From assembly GCA_013396915.1 (NCBI GenBank), contig VWZL01000430.1, forward strand, positions 1,191,309 through 1,255,308: DNA of 64,000 bases. Direction: 5' to 3'. The position numbers and the translations under genes are program-made. Under the pieces are notes generated by a model that was not told the DNA's origin, ran no database searches, and worked only from the letters and a program-made list of their open reading frames with translations. Below, piece by piece: positions 25,511 to 37,531 of the stretch. This DNA is from Stercorarius parasiticus (lineage: Eukaryota; Chordata; Aves; Charadriiformes; Stercorariidae). The first letter of the stretch is position 1. The number at the start of each line of letters is the position of its first letter.

Positions 25511-25577
25511 TGGGGGTTGGACTAGATGATGTCCAGAGGTCCCTTCCAACCCTACAATTCTGTGATTGATTCTGTGA
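25511..25577 (+). mobile_element. CR1 LINE 3' tail fragment
   Basis: TGGGGGTTGGACTAGATGAT, then AGGTCCCTTCCAACCC and the ACAATTCTGTGATTGATTCTG tail form the classic CR1 3' terminus, with only about 65 bp kept. It lies next to, but in the opposite orientation to, the ancient fragment at 25246-25480, so it is a separate insertion. Confidence 0.9.
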
Positions 25578-28419
25578 AAGAACTTAGGGCCCGTTTTATA
25601 ATTGCGTCATCAAGATGCAGAAGACAATAAGTTAGGAAAACTGTAACATTCCCACGTGCATCTGCAGCTACATTAAGCATTAATAAAACCCCTAAATACA
25701 CCCCATTGCCACTTTTCCCCTGCCTGCAAAACTTCCTACCCAGTGACTGAACTCCATAATATCTCAGAAATAACCACTGACAGGGGAGATTACTTGAGGA
25801 TTTGTGGGGGTTTTTTTATATATGTATATATTCAAGTACACCAAGAAGTTCATCAGCCCAAGGTAACTGAAAAAAACACAGACTTATCTAACATATTCTA
25901 GACTTTTCTTTCCCTATTCAAGCCAAAGACCCTCTCCTGCCGATGCTGTTTGTTAGCAATGGTAGACACTGGACTGCAGCTGATCCTTTCAATAGTGGCA
26001 GATGCAGCAAAAAAAAAAAATAGACATTTACTGCTGAATAATGCTTTCTTTGGTTTCTATCAAATACAGTATAGCCCTCCCACTCCTCTTTTCCGTCAGT
26101 CTCTGCAGCAGGTTCGTGTTAGCCATCTCAAGCATGGCTGCAGCCATCTCCAAGTAGATCAACAAATAACTGGTGAGAGGAATATCACTCATCAAAAGAA
26201 GAGTGAATGAATGCCATTCTGGCAAGGGATACGAAAAATTTCTACTCTACAAAAAGATAGCTTTTTGAAAAAAAATATACCTCAGGAGAAAGCACCGCTC
26301 TGCTGTAGAAAATATTTCAAATAGGTTTGTAAGTACCAGTACGTCTGCACTGAACTTTCTTTGATTCTTTCCCTCAGCAAGGCTTGGACCTATGACTTAA
26401 AGTCACTTCAGCTGTCGCAGTTTTGAATCTTTAATCACTAATTCATATGCTATGTTACTGCTGTACTTGTGACATGCCTAAGCTGTCTAAGGGACAGATT
26501 AATTCAGAATTACGCTAAGTGTTTAACTTGACCACAAATGAGCCAGCTCAGTTGCATTTCCTAGCCCATTCCTGACTTCCCATGGTATTTAGCTGAGCCA
26601 AACCTGTCCTGTCACCTCTAGCACTAAGCAAGTGAACAGAAAGCTGAAATGTGGCTGTAGTTTAAAAAGACACTCAATTAAAAGCAGAAATATGAAACTT
26701 CCAATTTAAGTCTTGGGCAGGATAACCTCACAGTCTGCAGGGTAAAGGTTCCGTTGTTCTCCCTTCCAGCCTTGCAAGCTCAAAGAAAAGCAAATATAAA
26801 CTGGCTAAGGATCATCAACAGCATGAAGTTCTGCAGCTGGTGTGGGTGACAATGCTAGTGATGATTCAGGAGTCAGACTGATCCAGCTCTCTGCATCAAG
26901 CCTTAGCTCTTTAGGAGAAGGCAGGAAAAAAAGAAAATAAAACTGTGTTTTAAGCAGTGAAATCAGCAGGCTCTGGTTGTCAGCATTTTTGTTTGTTTTT
27001 AGTGCAAATTTAGGAGTTGTGAATATCTCAAGAAGTTGCTGGCATCTGGGAATTTCAGGCTAAGACAGAGCCGATGCGGCTGTTTTCGCTTCCTGCCATA
27101 GCATCATCAGCAGGAGCATGGCTGCGAGCCCTGAGCATTCCCTTGTGCCACTTACAGCGGAGATCATGGCTGCTCCTGCTTCCCGGTCACCGGGCAGGGA
27201 GCGAAGACACAGACAGGCACCTTCACTCCAGGTTTTACTAGCACAGCACCCACCTGTTCCTATAAGCTCCAAAAAAACCCACCAGAGGTCTATATAGGGA
27301 AAAGCAATCATGCACAAGCTTGGATAGTAAAGGATGCCCTCCTCCCACCAGCTCCTCAGCTGATGGGATGGTCCATGGGTCTGGAGAAGGGCCAAGAACA
27401 GCGTAGGAAACAAGGACAGCAGATGGAGGTGGGAATTACGCTCTGGGGCTACCAAGCCCAAGCAGTCAGGAAATAGAAAACTTCAAAAAGCATTTGGTTC
27501 TGTTTCCTCACAGCTTCAGAGCCCTGAGGGTAACCCGAGCCAGGCCAGTAAGCTCTTGCCCTTGAGGTTATGGAAATACCCAAATACTGCTTCTCTGCAA
27601 GCTGATATTCCCCACAGCCACACGCTTGCAGGAGCTGAGAATTTCAGAAAAAGTTGCACAATTCACAAAAATGTTGCAAGAGCTGATGCCTTTCATAGCT
27701 TGAAAATGGGCAGGAGCAAGCAGCAGGCGGAACAACACCGTGAGCAAGAAGAGGCAGGAAACACAAGGCAGAGCAGGGCACGAAGAGGTTGGGACATCAC
27801 CATGTCTACACTACACAACAAACTCCAGCACAGACACAGCGAAGGCAGAGGAGACCTCAGTCCATAAACACTCAAAGCCTTTCATAGGCTTCACACACCA
27901 GGGGCAGGAGTAAAACCAGAAGGATTAACTCACCTTCCCAGCCTGGACCAGCTGCTCTGCACCGCGCTCCCTCCAGTCCCAGCCTCCACCACAGCAAAAC
28001 CAGCTCAGGTGTCTCCACTACCCTGATATAGGCATGTCACTAAGCAGTAATGAGAAACACACTTTCCCCCTGAGTCATAAAGAGATTTAAAGAGGGGTTT
28101 TTTTTTTTTTCACTGTGCACAGATTTTTTAGGGTCAAGTCGTTCTCTCGGTTAGCAGGTGGAGGAATGCATTAAATCATTCAATGTAAGCTAAGCTGTCA
28201 GCATTGATCTGAACAGGCAGGGAAATTTGAAATGCAGTTTTCACCCATTTTAAATGGATCATCTTTCATATAAACAAAAAAGTGTTCCAAATCTTCTGGC
28301 ACTAGAGCATACGGAGTAAAAACGAATTATGGTATGCACACTGCAAAGTTAAAAAGGCAATTTTCTTAACATCCAATTTTCAGCACTCTGCAACTATGTT
28401 TAAATGCAGAGGGGTATAA

Positions 28420-28840
28420 TGCTGTGAACCAAAGCCTAACAGAGCCTACATATTAGTCAAAGGAAAGATTTAAAATGCACAAAATAAATAATAATGATTG
28501 CCAAACTCTTCAGGTTTCACAGTTTACTAAACAGATGCACCAGGTAATTCAATTTAGTGGCTACAAAGAGCATAATAGCTTAATGCAGTTTCATATTTAG
28601 CCCAGTGGGTTAACCATAAAAATACAATTTATACTAATGGATATTCTAATCAGGGCAGCTTCCAAAGGAGAGCTGACAATTTACCCACTTCACTTTCTTA
28701 CCAGTGCTATTTATTAATGATGCTGGATTGCAGCTCAAGCAGCGGGAAGACTGCTCTTTTGATTCAAACAGCAAATAATAGTACTACGAGAGAAATAAAT
28801 CACTCAAGATTTTCTCAATACATTCACTGCTTCTACAAAG
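28420..28840. promoter_or_regulatory. possible conserved non-coding element
   Basis: A repeat-free AT-moderate block with AATAAATAATAATGATTGCC near 28484, GCTATTTATTAATGATGCTG near 28707 and TTTTGATTCAAACAGCAAAT near 28757. Several homeodomain- and forkhead-like cores occur without simple-repeat structure. Conservation was not tested. Confidence 0.25.
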
Positions 28841-29498
28841 CTGCCAAGAAAAGCCTCCCTTCAAGGAGTTTGGTTTCTTTCTGACTATAAGGCTTGAGGA
28901 GACTTCCCTGGGCTATGAGGTCTAGTACTTTGCTATCATGGGCAGCTACAAGGTTTCTTCCTTCCCTTGCTCCTGCTAGAGGATCACTCTAAAACCTCAC
29001 TGATGATCTTTAAAAAACAAAAATAATAATAGAAAAACCACAAGAAAAATCCTAATTTCCTACAAGTTTATTTTGGACGTGTTAAAATTAGACCTGGCTT
29101 TAACTTGATGCATTTTAACCTGGAAACAACAGAGCTGGCATTCCTCCATGTTATATCACTTTTATAACTTCTACAAACTTCCAGTGAAGAAGAGACACAG
29201 GTAGCGATACCTGCATGGCAGCTCATGAGACCTGTTGGTATCTAACTGGGTGCTAGAACCTTCTGTAAAAGGGTGCTTTTCCGTGCTTCTAGTGTAGGAT
29301 TGTTTGGGGCAGCTGAAGGACCAGAAGAAGGAAAAAAAAAGAAAATAAAAAAAAAAAGGATGGCAATAGCCACTGCTTGCCAGAATCCCAACAAAAACAG
29401 TGGGAGTCTCCACTCATGACTCGGGACTGCCACTGATGACCACGACCCCAGAAGAGGCAGTTTACAAATGAGTGAGTGTTATTTGTACTGATTTGTAG

Positions 29499-29526
29499 CA
29501 ATATTGTAGCAACAATATTGTAGCAA
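29499..29526. repeat. perfect 14-bp tandem duplication
   Basis: CAATATTGTAGCAA occurs at 29499-29512 and again, without change, at 29513-29526. A third partial copy (TGTAGCAA) precedes it at 29494. Confidence 0.95.
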
Positions 29527-31018
29527 AACCATGCAAATCCTGCTGGTTATGCTGAGAACCAGAAGGTTTTCGTACACTGTGCTATCTCCATTGCTTGGTC
29601 TCCGAAAGCTTTGGAAAACCACGTCTTGTGCCTTTCGTAAAGCTCTGTCCTTCAGAATAATCTGTGTTAAAAAAACCAAAACCTAAACCAAAACAGGTTT
29701 ATATGCGTGTTTTCAGATTTTTTTTGTGTAAGAAATGACTCAGACTTCATTAGTTTTCAGAGTCCCTATCCTGGTGGGATGGGTGTCTGCACCTCTGTCC
29801 TGGTTATGCAGTGGGACAAGACATAGATGTAGTTGTAGGAAAAGACTACTCATGGTGACCCCAAAAGTCTATAAACCCAAAAATCATGTAAAAAGACTTT
29901 TTTTAAATATAAAATTGTTGTATTTTCTCCTAGCCAGGATCATGGTCTGCAAGATCAGTTCATTTGTTCATGTTTTGGCTTCTGCACCCCCCAGAAAGAC
30001 GTAGGACAAGGGCACGGTCACTTTAGTGCAGGAGGTGCCAGACCCAAGAGGAGCAGCATGGCCCCACCGTGCAGGAGCACAAACTGGGGTTACAGGACCA
30101 GAGTGTCATCCGACAGCATCAGGGAGGGTTTGGAAGGAACCAGGATGACGCTGTGCATCTCTCAGGTTTTTCCCAACACACCACCCCTTCCAGGCACTAG
30201 AATTAACTTCTGAGACCTAATATTTTTAGACAAAACATCTCCATATGGCCAGTTCCTAGAATTCAAGGACAATGAACCAGGCCATAAAAATCATTACATG
30301 GTCTTATTTATTTAGAAAAAATTCATTTAATGTTCTCTTTACCTGCCCTTCCAATGAATTAACTTATTACCTGCAGCAGGCTTGTGCTCCTCCTTTGCAG
30401 AAAGAAAAGAGTGAGGATTTTCAGGTACAGGGCGCCCCTGAAAACTGCTCAAGGAGGCTGAAAATAATGAGGTGTCAATGCTGGACTTCAAGGTTAACAT
30501 ACTATGTGCATGTAGTACTTCATTCAAAAACCAATCAGGAAAGTGTTAGTGCCTTGTAAGAGAGATTTATTAGCTTCTTGCAGCCGTGCTGACCTGGGGT
30601 GGTAAAGCGGTACCTAAAAGAAGAGGAAAGGGAGAAGCTCGTACACAAGATCTACAAGAGAGAGCAGGAACTTTTAATTCCCAAATTAGCAGATGTTTGA
30701 TTTTGAAGAACTATTAAGACCTTAGGTAGCATGTGTATTCAACGAATCAGTAACATATTTTAAAAGAAAGAAGAATATCAAGTGACTGCAGTGATAACAT
30801 TTGGTCATTTGATTCCATCAGCAACAAAATTAGCGGTTTCTCACCAAGGGGTAACTCGTAAGACCTAAATAATATTAACTGAAACTCAAGGTATTGCCTA
30901 TTACGGCTGCTCAGTGCCTGTCTCACCTTTTCAGAGGTTGACAGTCAGGGTATACAGAGATTCCTTCTTACACTGACCACGTCTTAAACTGATAACGAAA
31001 GTTATCTATAACATATTT

Positions 31019-31110
31019 AAAATAATAAAAAAAAAAAACCAACCAAACAAAAAAAACCACAAAAAACCCAACAAACCCCAATAAAAATTTTCAAACCAAA
31101 AAATAAAACC
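31019..31110. repeat. A-rich / (AAC)-like low-complexity tract
   Basis: An A12 run is followed by CCAACCAAACAAAAAAAACC and similar A/C-only sequence to about 31110. Low complexity, with no element body attached. Confidence 0.85.
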
Positions 31111-32849
31111 AACTAAGGTTTACACACTGGTGCCAAAATTAACTTTGAAATAATCTTTGCGTTACATCTCTGTGAATGTTTTTGTGGTAGCAGTATTTCA
31201 GCATAATGGCAGAAAATGTTTCCTAAGGGAGCGAGGAGTAGGTGCTCAGTGAGTTGGTGTGATCACTCAGCTGCACAGCTCTCCCTTCCTTATGGCTTTT
31301 GAACTGATTGACTGATTCAAACAAAGTTGATCAGAGGGTAAAGGGGATTGTGTTCCTCCTCTTCCAGTGCAAAATGGGCAAATACCTGGTGGGAAGAGAC
31401 CTTGCACAGCAAAGGGGTGAACTCACACCCTGTCAGGCACTGCGGGATTCACATGGGAAATGGCTCTCACAGACCTCCAGCAGCTAAGGTCCATGAAATG
31501 TCAGGCAGATTTGAAATATATTCCTTAAAACTACAGAAAACAGACCTTCCTGCCCCGGCATCTTGCTCTCCATGGAACTGAACCTATTCAGCCTGTCCCT
31601 CCATCTAGCAGATATTTTGCTTTCCAGTTCAGGAAGATCAGCCTGAAGATTAAGCCTTTATTACGTTGTGACCATTCAATAAGAAAAAGAAGCCCAAAGG
31701 ATGCATCCAAAATGGTTTTCAGTTTAATTTACATGAACTGAAGACCCTTTGGTTAAAGATTCTCACCAAAAACCTCAGCTAGTTTGCACAAGTGGTATTT
31801 GTAGTTTCTCAAATGCCCTTTCCTAATCACGTGTCGGCAAGATGGAAGAAATTAAGCAGCTGTGAAGTGTAGCAATTGTTTTAGACTTTCTATGAGTTAT
31901 TCAGAGATTATGACATCCTTTAATAAAATATGCCACCTGCAACTTGTAAAATTAACTCATGTTTTTTCCATGGGAGTTTCCAATAACACTTCATATCCTT
32001 TTTCAATATGCATACTATACTGTCATATGATTTTGCCCTAAGTTTCTGTATGTAACTACACTTAAATAAAATGACTTCACACTTTTCATTAAATTTAAAA
32101 AAAAAAAGAAGTGAGGAGTGAGGAGTCTTTGAGGACTTTAGTGGAAGTCTGCATGATATAGGAAGTGAAATCCAAGCATCGGTTATCACTTCCTCAATTG
32201 TTCAATAGCCTTTTAGAAAGAAGAAGTCAATAAATGAACGTGATAAGCCAGTCCCTGTGAGCATTTCAGTAAGATTTGTGGCTAGTGACAGGGAAGGTTT
32301 CATCCTGGGTCTCCTACAAGCACATCTCTGTCCTGACCTTCAGAGGCTGGACTCTGCAGGAATGGGCTGGGGAAATAGGGATAGTGTGCATTTCAGATCA
32401 TTCAGCACAAGTTTGTTCTCACAGACAGAAAGAACGACACAGAACTCATATTGCTCTGAGAAGGGACATCAGAACCCCTTAGGGAATACAACCACGTTCA
32501 ACACATACTACCAACATTCGCTGTCAGCTGATGGCTCCCCAGTCATTTCATGACAGAAGAGTCCTGAGAGAAGAAAAGGTGCTAGAGAAACTCTCAAAGA
32601 CACCACTCCCCTGGGGACAGACCATTGCATGCATGTATCACCTGGTACCATGTCACACAAGTCACACTTTGGCCAGAGGGAGCTGAGAGCACACCAGGGG
32701 ATAAATACATCTCACCAGCCTTCAGCTGAGACCTCAACAAGGACAGTGGTCCAACCCTGCAGTCACCCTGCCCCAGGACCAAGTCACTGCAGCTGATGGC
32801 AGATGAGGGCTGAATATATGAAATAACTTCCTTGCAGGTCCAGTTATTT

Positions 32850-32864
32850 AAAAAAAAAAAAAAA
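32850..32864. repeat. poly(A) run, about 15 bases
   Basis: A homopolymer following CAGTTATTT. No retrocopy is recognised upstream. Confidence 0.8.
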
Positions 32865-33520
32865 GTGATAAATACCTATTGAAGTGCAAAGTCTGTTACA
32901 GCTGCAGTGCTGATGGGTGAATAAGGCAGGGCAGGCTGCTTCTCTCAGCCGTGTGATGCTGAGCGACCTGGCCCTGGGAAACCTCCCTGTCAAACCGAGC
33001 ACCTTCAAGGGGCTGTAACAGCAGATCCTATGTGTTGTTTATATAGGGGGGGTTCTTAATATCCAGGAATAATGCGGGGTCTCACTGTCTTGTTGTCCCT
33101 CGCACCCTGATTTTCCCATGCAAGAGTCTGAACCTAAATCAGAATAATCTGTTTGCCCAGACCAGTGGCTGAGCTGCATCCCCATCACCCCCAAAACAGC
33201 ATGAAATTCAGGCCAGCGAGAAAACCTGACCCTCTCAATATACACCTGCATTTGCAGACCTTTCTGGAAAAGCAGCAGAGTCCACCTTTGCTTTCAGCAG
33301 CTTTTACTGGCACTGACCCCAGTTTTGCATCCTTTGGCTGTGACACCAGTGGTGCTGATGTCTCTTCCATCTTTCGGAGCCCAGAGGGTACCAGAATAAA
33401 AAGCCCGAACTCCTGCCCCAGAGGTTGCATTGACACCTGATGTCCGGACAGCCAAACCACACCGGTTTGGACACTGCAGCCTGTAACGCAGTGTGTATTT
33501 ATAGACAGAGAAAGGCTTGT

Positions 33521-33554
33521 TTGGTGTATCATGAAGTTTGGTGTATCATGAAGT
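33521..33554. repeat. perfect 17-bp tandem duplication
   Basis: TTGGTGTATCATGAAGT occurs at 33521-33537 and again, identically, at 33538-33554. Confidence 0.97.
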
Positions 33555-34567
33555 CCACGATCAGGGACACTGCAAGAGGTTAATTGTCAGTGGCAGCGAA
33601 AGTCCATTTGGTACTTGACTCCCCAATCTGACTTTATTGCTATTTATAGACCATTCAGCACTTTAGCTACTGGTTTTATTCTCTTTTCCCCCTTATGGTT
33701 TTTCTCTTCCTTATTCTAAGAAGGTTTTGGTTTTCCTGGTACCCTTTTTATCACCCCACCACCTTCTACCCTTTCATTCAAGTAAGTTTATTTAAAACCA
33801 AAACACCACATAACTATAAGGGTTCCTACTTAACATAATGAAGTTATTCAAGATGTTTACTCAACAAAAAATAGATAGTGAGCTCACATTGCTGTTGTAG
33901 GTTACAGCTAACTACCAAGTTTACTGCACGTAGCCACAAGGCAAAACCTCTTTGCGCTCTGGTCCTGTCCCTCAGGGACCCATCCCATAGATATGAGACT
34001 GTAACAGGGGCAGGATCGGTGCTGAAAGGATGCTACAAAAGCCAGATAAATTCCTATATATCATTCATTATCAGTTCCCCAGCTGAAGCGCAGTCTGAAA
34101 GCAAGGTATTGGGTGGAGGTTGAGCCTTTCCTCTTAATAAGAGATTTCGTGTTAATTAAGTCTCCATAAAACATATTCTGAAGTGACTGTTTGACAAGGG
34201 GAGATTTGCACTGAGCATCTGTCTGCAGGGCAGTTTGCTCCTGCTGTCTTTCTCTGTAAGAGGCAGGACAATTTCTTTTCCTCTTACAAAACCCAACCCC
34301 CCCCCAAAAAAAACTGCTAAGAAGTTAAATAGGGACACCATCAGCCTACCAGTGGCTTCACTATTTCTTGCAACATGTCATTTTCTTGTCTGATTTGTCA
34401 GAGAGTTTCCTCTTAAATGCAGAAACATAAAATTTAAGAGTCTGGCTTCTACCTCCCTTCCCAGGCTCTCGGCAGCCTCTGATAGAGAAATGTCCCGGGA
34501 CAGCGAGCTGCTGCAGCACCCACCAACCCTCAGTGGGCATCATTCCACTTTCCTGCACAATAATCTT

Positions 34568-35188
34568 AGAATCATAGAATGGTTTGGGTTGGAAGGGACC
34601 TTAAAGATCATCCAGTGCCACCCCCTGCCCTCAGCAGGGACCCCTCCCACCAGACCAGGTTGCTCCAAGCCCCGTCCAACCTGGCCTTGAACCCCTCCAG
34701 GGATGGGGCAGCCACAGCTTCTCTGGGCAACCTGGGCCAGGGGCTCACCACCCTCACAGCAAACAATTTCTTCCTCAGATCTCATGTAAATCTCCTTCTT
34801 CAATTTGAAGCTATCACCCGTCATCTTATCGCTACACTGACCCAGAGTCCCTGCCCAGCTTTCCTGGAGCCCTTTTAGGGACTGGAAGGGGCTCTAAGGT
34901 CTCCCCGGAGCCTTCTCTTCTCCAGGCTGAGCCCCCCCAACTCTCTCAGCCTGTCCTCACAGCAGAGGGGCTCCAGCCCTCCCAGCATCTTCGTGGCCTC
35001 CTCTGGCCCAGCTCCAACAGCTCCATGTCTTTCCTGTTCCGAGGACTCCAGAACGGGACACAGTACTCCATGTGGGGTCTCATGAGAGTGGAGCAGAGCA
35101 GTAGATTCACCTCCCTCAACCTGCTGCCGCCGCTTCTTTTGATGCAGCCCAGGATGCGGTTGGCTTTCTGGGCTGCAAGCACACGATG
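34568..35188 (-). mobile_element. CR1 LINE, 5'-truncated, younger subfamily
   Basis: The longest uninterrupted younger CR1 here. On the plus strand it opens with AGAATCATAGAATGGTTTGG and runs through the reversed 3' UTR and the ORF2 C-terminus to GATGCAGCCCAGGATGCGGT and TTCTGGGCTGCAAGCACACG. It covers roughly the last 620 bp of the element. Its 3' portion is nearly identical to the plus-strand copies at 10.9 and 56.9 kb: one mismatch over a shared 120-bp block. Confidence 0.96.
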
Positions 35189-35275
35189 CCTTAAAACATT
35201 GGGAATCATCAGCCTCATCCATATAAAGATGGTGGTAGTGAAAGCCCAGAGAAAATGTCCTGAAGGTCTCCCCAA
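34875..35275 (-). pseudogene. CR1 ORF2 C-terminal remnant, frameshifted
   Basis: Two minus-strand frames each carry part of CR1 ORF2. The frame at 34946-35275 includes AAQKANRILGCIKR and later LMRPHMEYCVPFW. The frame at 34875-35285 includes MLGGLEPLCCEDRLREL and [12 protein letters not shown]. In intact elements these follow one another in a single frame, so one frameshift lies between them, roughly at 35000-35050. The N-terminal parts of both open frames extend past the element into unrelated flank. No catalytic RT residues are present, so the copy cannot move itself. Confidence 0.85.
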
Positions 35276-35891
35276 AGGTTAGCAAGAGCCAGAGCAGGAC
35301 TCAAGGAGTCCTCCAAAACACAGCACGGCTGTCTCATTCTCACTTTAAAATGGATACCAAAAATTAAATAACTTTTATATCTATGCTAATAGAAATCCAA
35401 CTGCAGCATTGGCAGAGCACAATCTAACACTAGGTTGAAGCTGGATGGCCAGCATTGAAAAAGTTCAGCTAAGGAAATGGATGTCAGGAGTTTTACTGTG
35501 CTCCAGTTTTCTCATCTAAACAACCATAGAAAATATTTAATGGGTTATTTTTCCTTGCATAGTTTTCCTTTTAGAACAGGGCAGACAGTATCCTCGGAAT
35601 TGGAGCCAGGGAAGGCTGTGTTATCAAGGAAGACAGCAGCAATGCATCAGGAGGTATATTTTTAAATCACAAGCCCCTTGGGACAGGGATTATCCAGTAT
35701 AAATTAAAATACACCACCAGCATTTTCCCAATAACACACGGTCAGATGCAAACAAATCAAAATGTGAATTTGATTGATACTGTTACCATGGCTATTTGCA
35801 ATACGATAGTCTCAGACCCCAAATTTTGCCCGAGGTTCAAGAGAGATTTTATAATTTTTTCTATAAATATGCATTTTTTCACACACAAACA

Positions 35892-35905
35892 CCGCCCTCT
35901 GCTGC
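35892..35905 (-). promoter_or_regulatory. CTCF-like binding motif
   Basis: The minus strand reads GCAGCAGAGGGCGG. Against the degenerate CTCF core CCASYAGRKGGCRS it matches 13 of 14 positions, with the first base G instead of C. Of the places in the window that I checked with the AGRKGGC core, this was the best full-length match. Confidence 0.55.
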
Positions 35906-35941
35906 ATGCAGAAATTGATGCTGGTAAGCAGATTTATGAGC

Positions 35942-35956
35942 GTTGCCCCTGGCAAC
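35942..35956. promoter_or_regulatory. RFX X-box palindrome
   Basis: GTTGCCCCTGGCAAC is a perfect inverted repeat (GTTGCC / GGCAAC) with a 3-bp spacer, fitting the RFX X-box rule GTNRCC-N(0-3)-RGYAAC on both arms. RFX proteins bind such sites in ciliary, immune and neural genes. Which gene this would serve is unknown. Confidence 0.6.
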
Positions 35957-36937
35957 ACAGTTGTTGAAGGTGATAAAAATTCTCATGTCTCTTTGGTTTA
36001 GAAAATGCCAGTGCATCAAAATGCAAATGATTCAGCCTCCTGCAAAGGTCATTTGAGGTAAGGGATATGTTTAACTTCTCTCTCTGGAAAGAAAATGGTG
36101 AAAATTGAACTACAGCGTGTTTCGATACTTCAGGCATATGTTGTGTTGTCACCTCACTTGTTTCTAGGAGTATATTAAGAAGGCTGCTGCCCACTCCTAT
36201 AACACTTGTGATTTCTTTTATTTAAGAAGGAGGTCAAACTCACACTAAACCAGTATTTTTTATTCCTCTGCCATACCATACCTGTTTGCACAGTGAATCC
36301 CGCCATGCACATTCACTCTTTTCCCTGGAGGCACATGCTGTTTCTGCTCAGGGAAAGACTTCTTCCAAGACACAATTGCCCCAACCTGGCAGAGGAGAAA
36401 TGAAGCTGATCTGATTGCTTTTATTTCCATTTACATCTAGACACTCTCTCCTTTAAGGCAGAGCTGCTCAGTCTTGGCCAGAGCAGTTCACGAGCAGCTG
36501 CAAAAATTCAGCTTGCCCACAGCAAAAATACCGATTTCATTTATCCAGGCTGGGGCTCCCAACAAGTAATACCTGAGCTTGAACCAAAAGGAAGCATTTT
36601 TATTGGGAGCAGCCCTTTCGAAAGATGATTAATGGAAAAGCAACAGTAGATTAAATCTTGCAATCCCCTGGGTAGACCTGGTGTCCCTTGGGTGGCCAGT
36701 CTAGCTCAGCACAAGGCCCTGTAGACTTGGAAAGTCATTGCTTTAAATTTCCTTGAGACAAATTATTGGTTTCTGTTTGTCTGGTATGCCTCAAAATCAA
36801 TTTAGAAGAAAGCACCTGAACTTCGCTGACATTAGGAATTGCATGTTTTATAATGTTCACTGATGAGAAAAATGCAAAACTAGCACCACAAAGAGCAGGA
36901 GCAGGAGCTGAGGTTTCCTACGAGCAGCCCAACTGAT

Positions 36938-37531
36938 TTGCCAAAAGGTCTAATGAACTCATTGAACTGCTGCCCCTGTGTCTTTGCTCAGGAGTCCCAA
37001 GTGGTGCTGGATAAAACCAGAACCCTTCTCTGGGGTGCGGAGTTGGTGGTAACCTCAGCAGCAGCACACTCTCTGCCAAGCTGTGATTGCAAAAAACAAA
37101 AACAGAGACTTGTTCAGCTTCCCAGCCAGAGAACAGATTCAATAAATAAACAGCGAAAGCAAGATCTACCTCCTAGGAAACTAGCTAAGGAGCCTTTCAT
37201 TTCTAGGTTACCAAGACACATCAGACCCAGTGACTTAAAGTCATTGAACAGACAGCGTTTGCTGGGCAGCGCGAGCAGGTCTGATCCCTTACCCTGCCTC
37301 CAGGATGACAGTTGTTTATTTTACACTCCGAGTGTCAGAGCACACAGCAATCTCACCAGAGAAAAGTGGCTAGCTCCTGAAAAAATGCCATTTTCTTTGC
37401 TGCTATTGATATTTCCTAGTAAGAACTGGAATGTTTCAGTGAGAAACAGCTCAAAATTACTGCTGCCCTTGGTAGTGTATTACTGCAACATCCAGGACTA
37501 TTCATCCTACACTAAAATCAGAAAAAAATGA
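36938..37531 (+). other. longest open frame, 197 codons, probably chance
   Basis: The frame begins ATGCCAAAAGGTCTAATGAA-like at a non-ATG codon region and runs to a stop at 37531. The product has no recognisable domain, signal peptide or transmembrane pattern. It is lysine/arginine-rich in the middle (KKQKQR, NKQRKQ). A frame of this size is close to what chance allows in 64 kb, and no splice signals or homologue are evident. I do not call it a gene, but it is the first frame to check against RNA data. Confidence 0.12.

Larger units (their letters stand above)
25578..34567. other. long unique non-coding stretch
   Basis: About 9 kb without a recognised gene. It contains an enhancer-like block at 28420-28840, a 14-bp tandem duplication at 29499, an A/C-rich tract at 31019-31110, A-runs near 32097 and 32850, a 17-bp tandem duplication at 33521, and a C9 run near 34297. 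All frames here are short and overlapping. Confidence 0.5.
35690..35975. promoter_or_regulatory. candidate regulatory element carrying CTCF-like and X-box motifs
   Basis: Repeat-free sequence with GAATTTGATTGATACTGTTA near 35765 (a TGATTGAT PBX/HOX-type core), CCATGGCTATTTGCAATACG, a near-consensus CTCF motif and a palindromic RFX X-box within 65 bp at the right end. The clustering of strong motifs is the support. Use as an enhancer or insulator is inferred. Confidence 0.4.

Noticed and set aside
29780..29810. TGTCCTGGTTATGCAGTGGG as a possible LTR start
   Set aside because: Only the first ten bases match; the following sequence does not continue as the LTR.
34579..34878. Plus-strand 99-codon frame, with look-alikes at 44165, 10799 and 56833
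   Set aside because: These similar translations come from the antisense or non-coding strand of the same CR1 3' region. They reflect repeat homology and are not a gene family.
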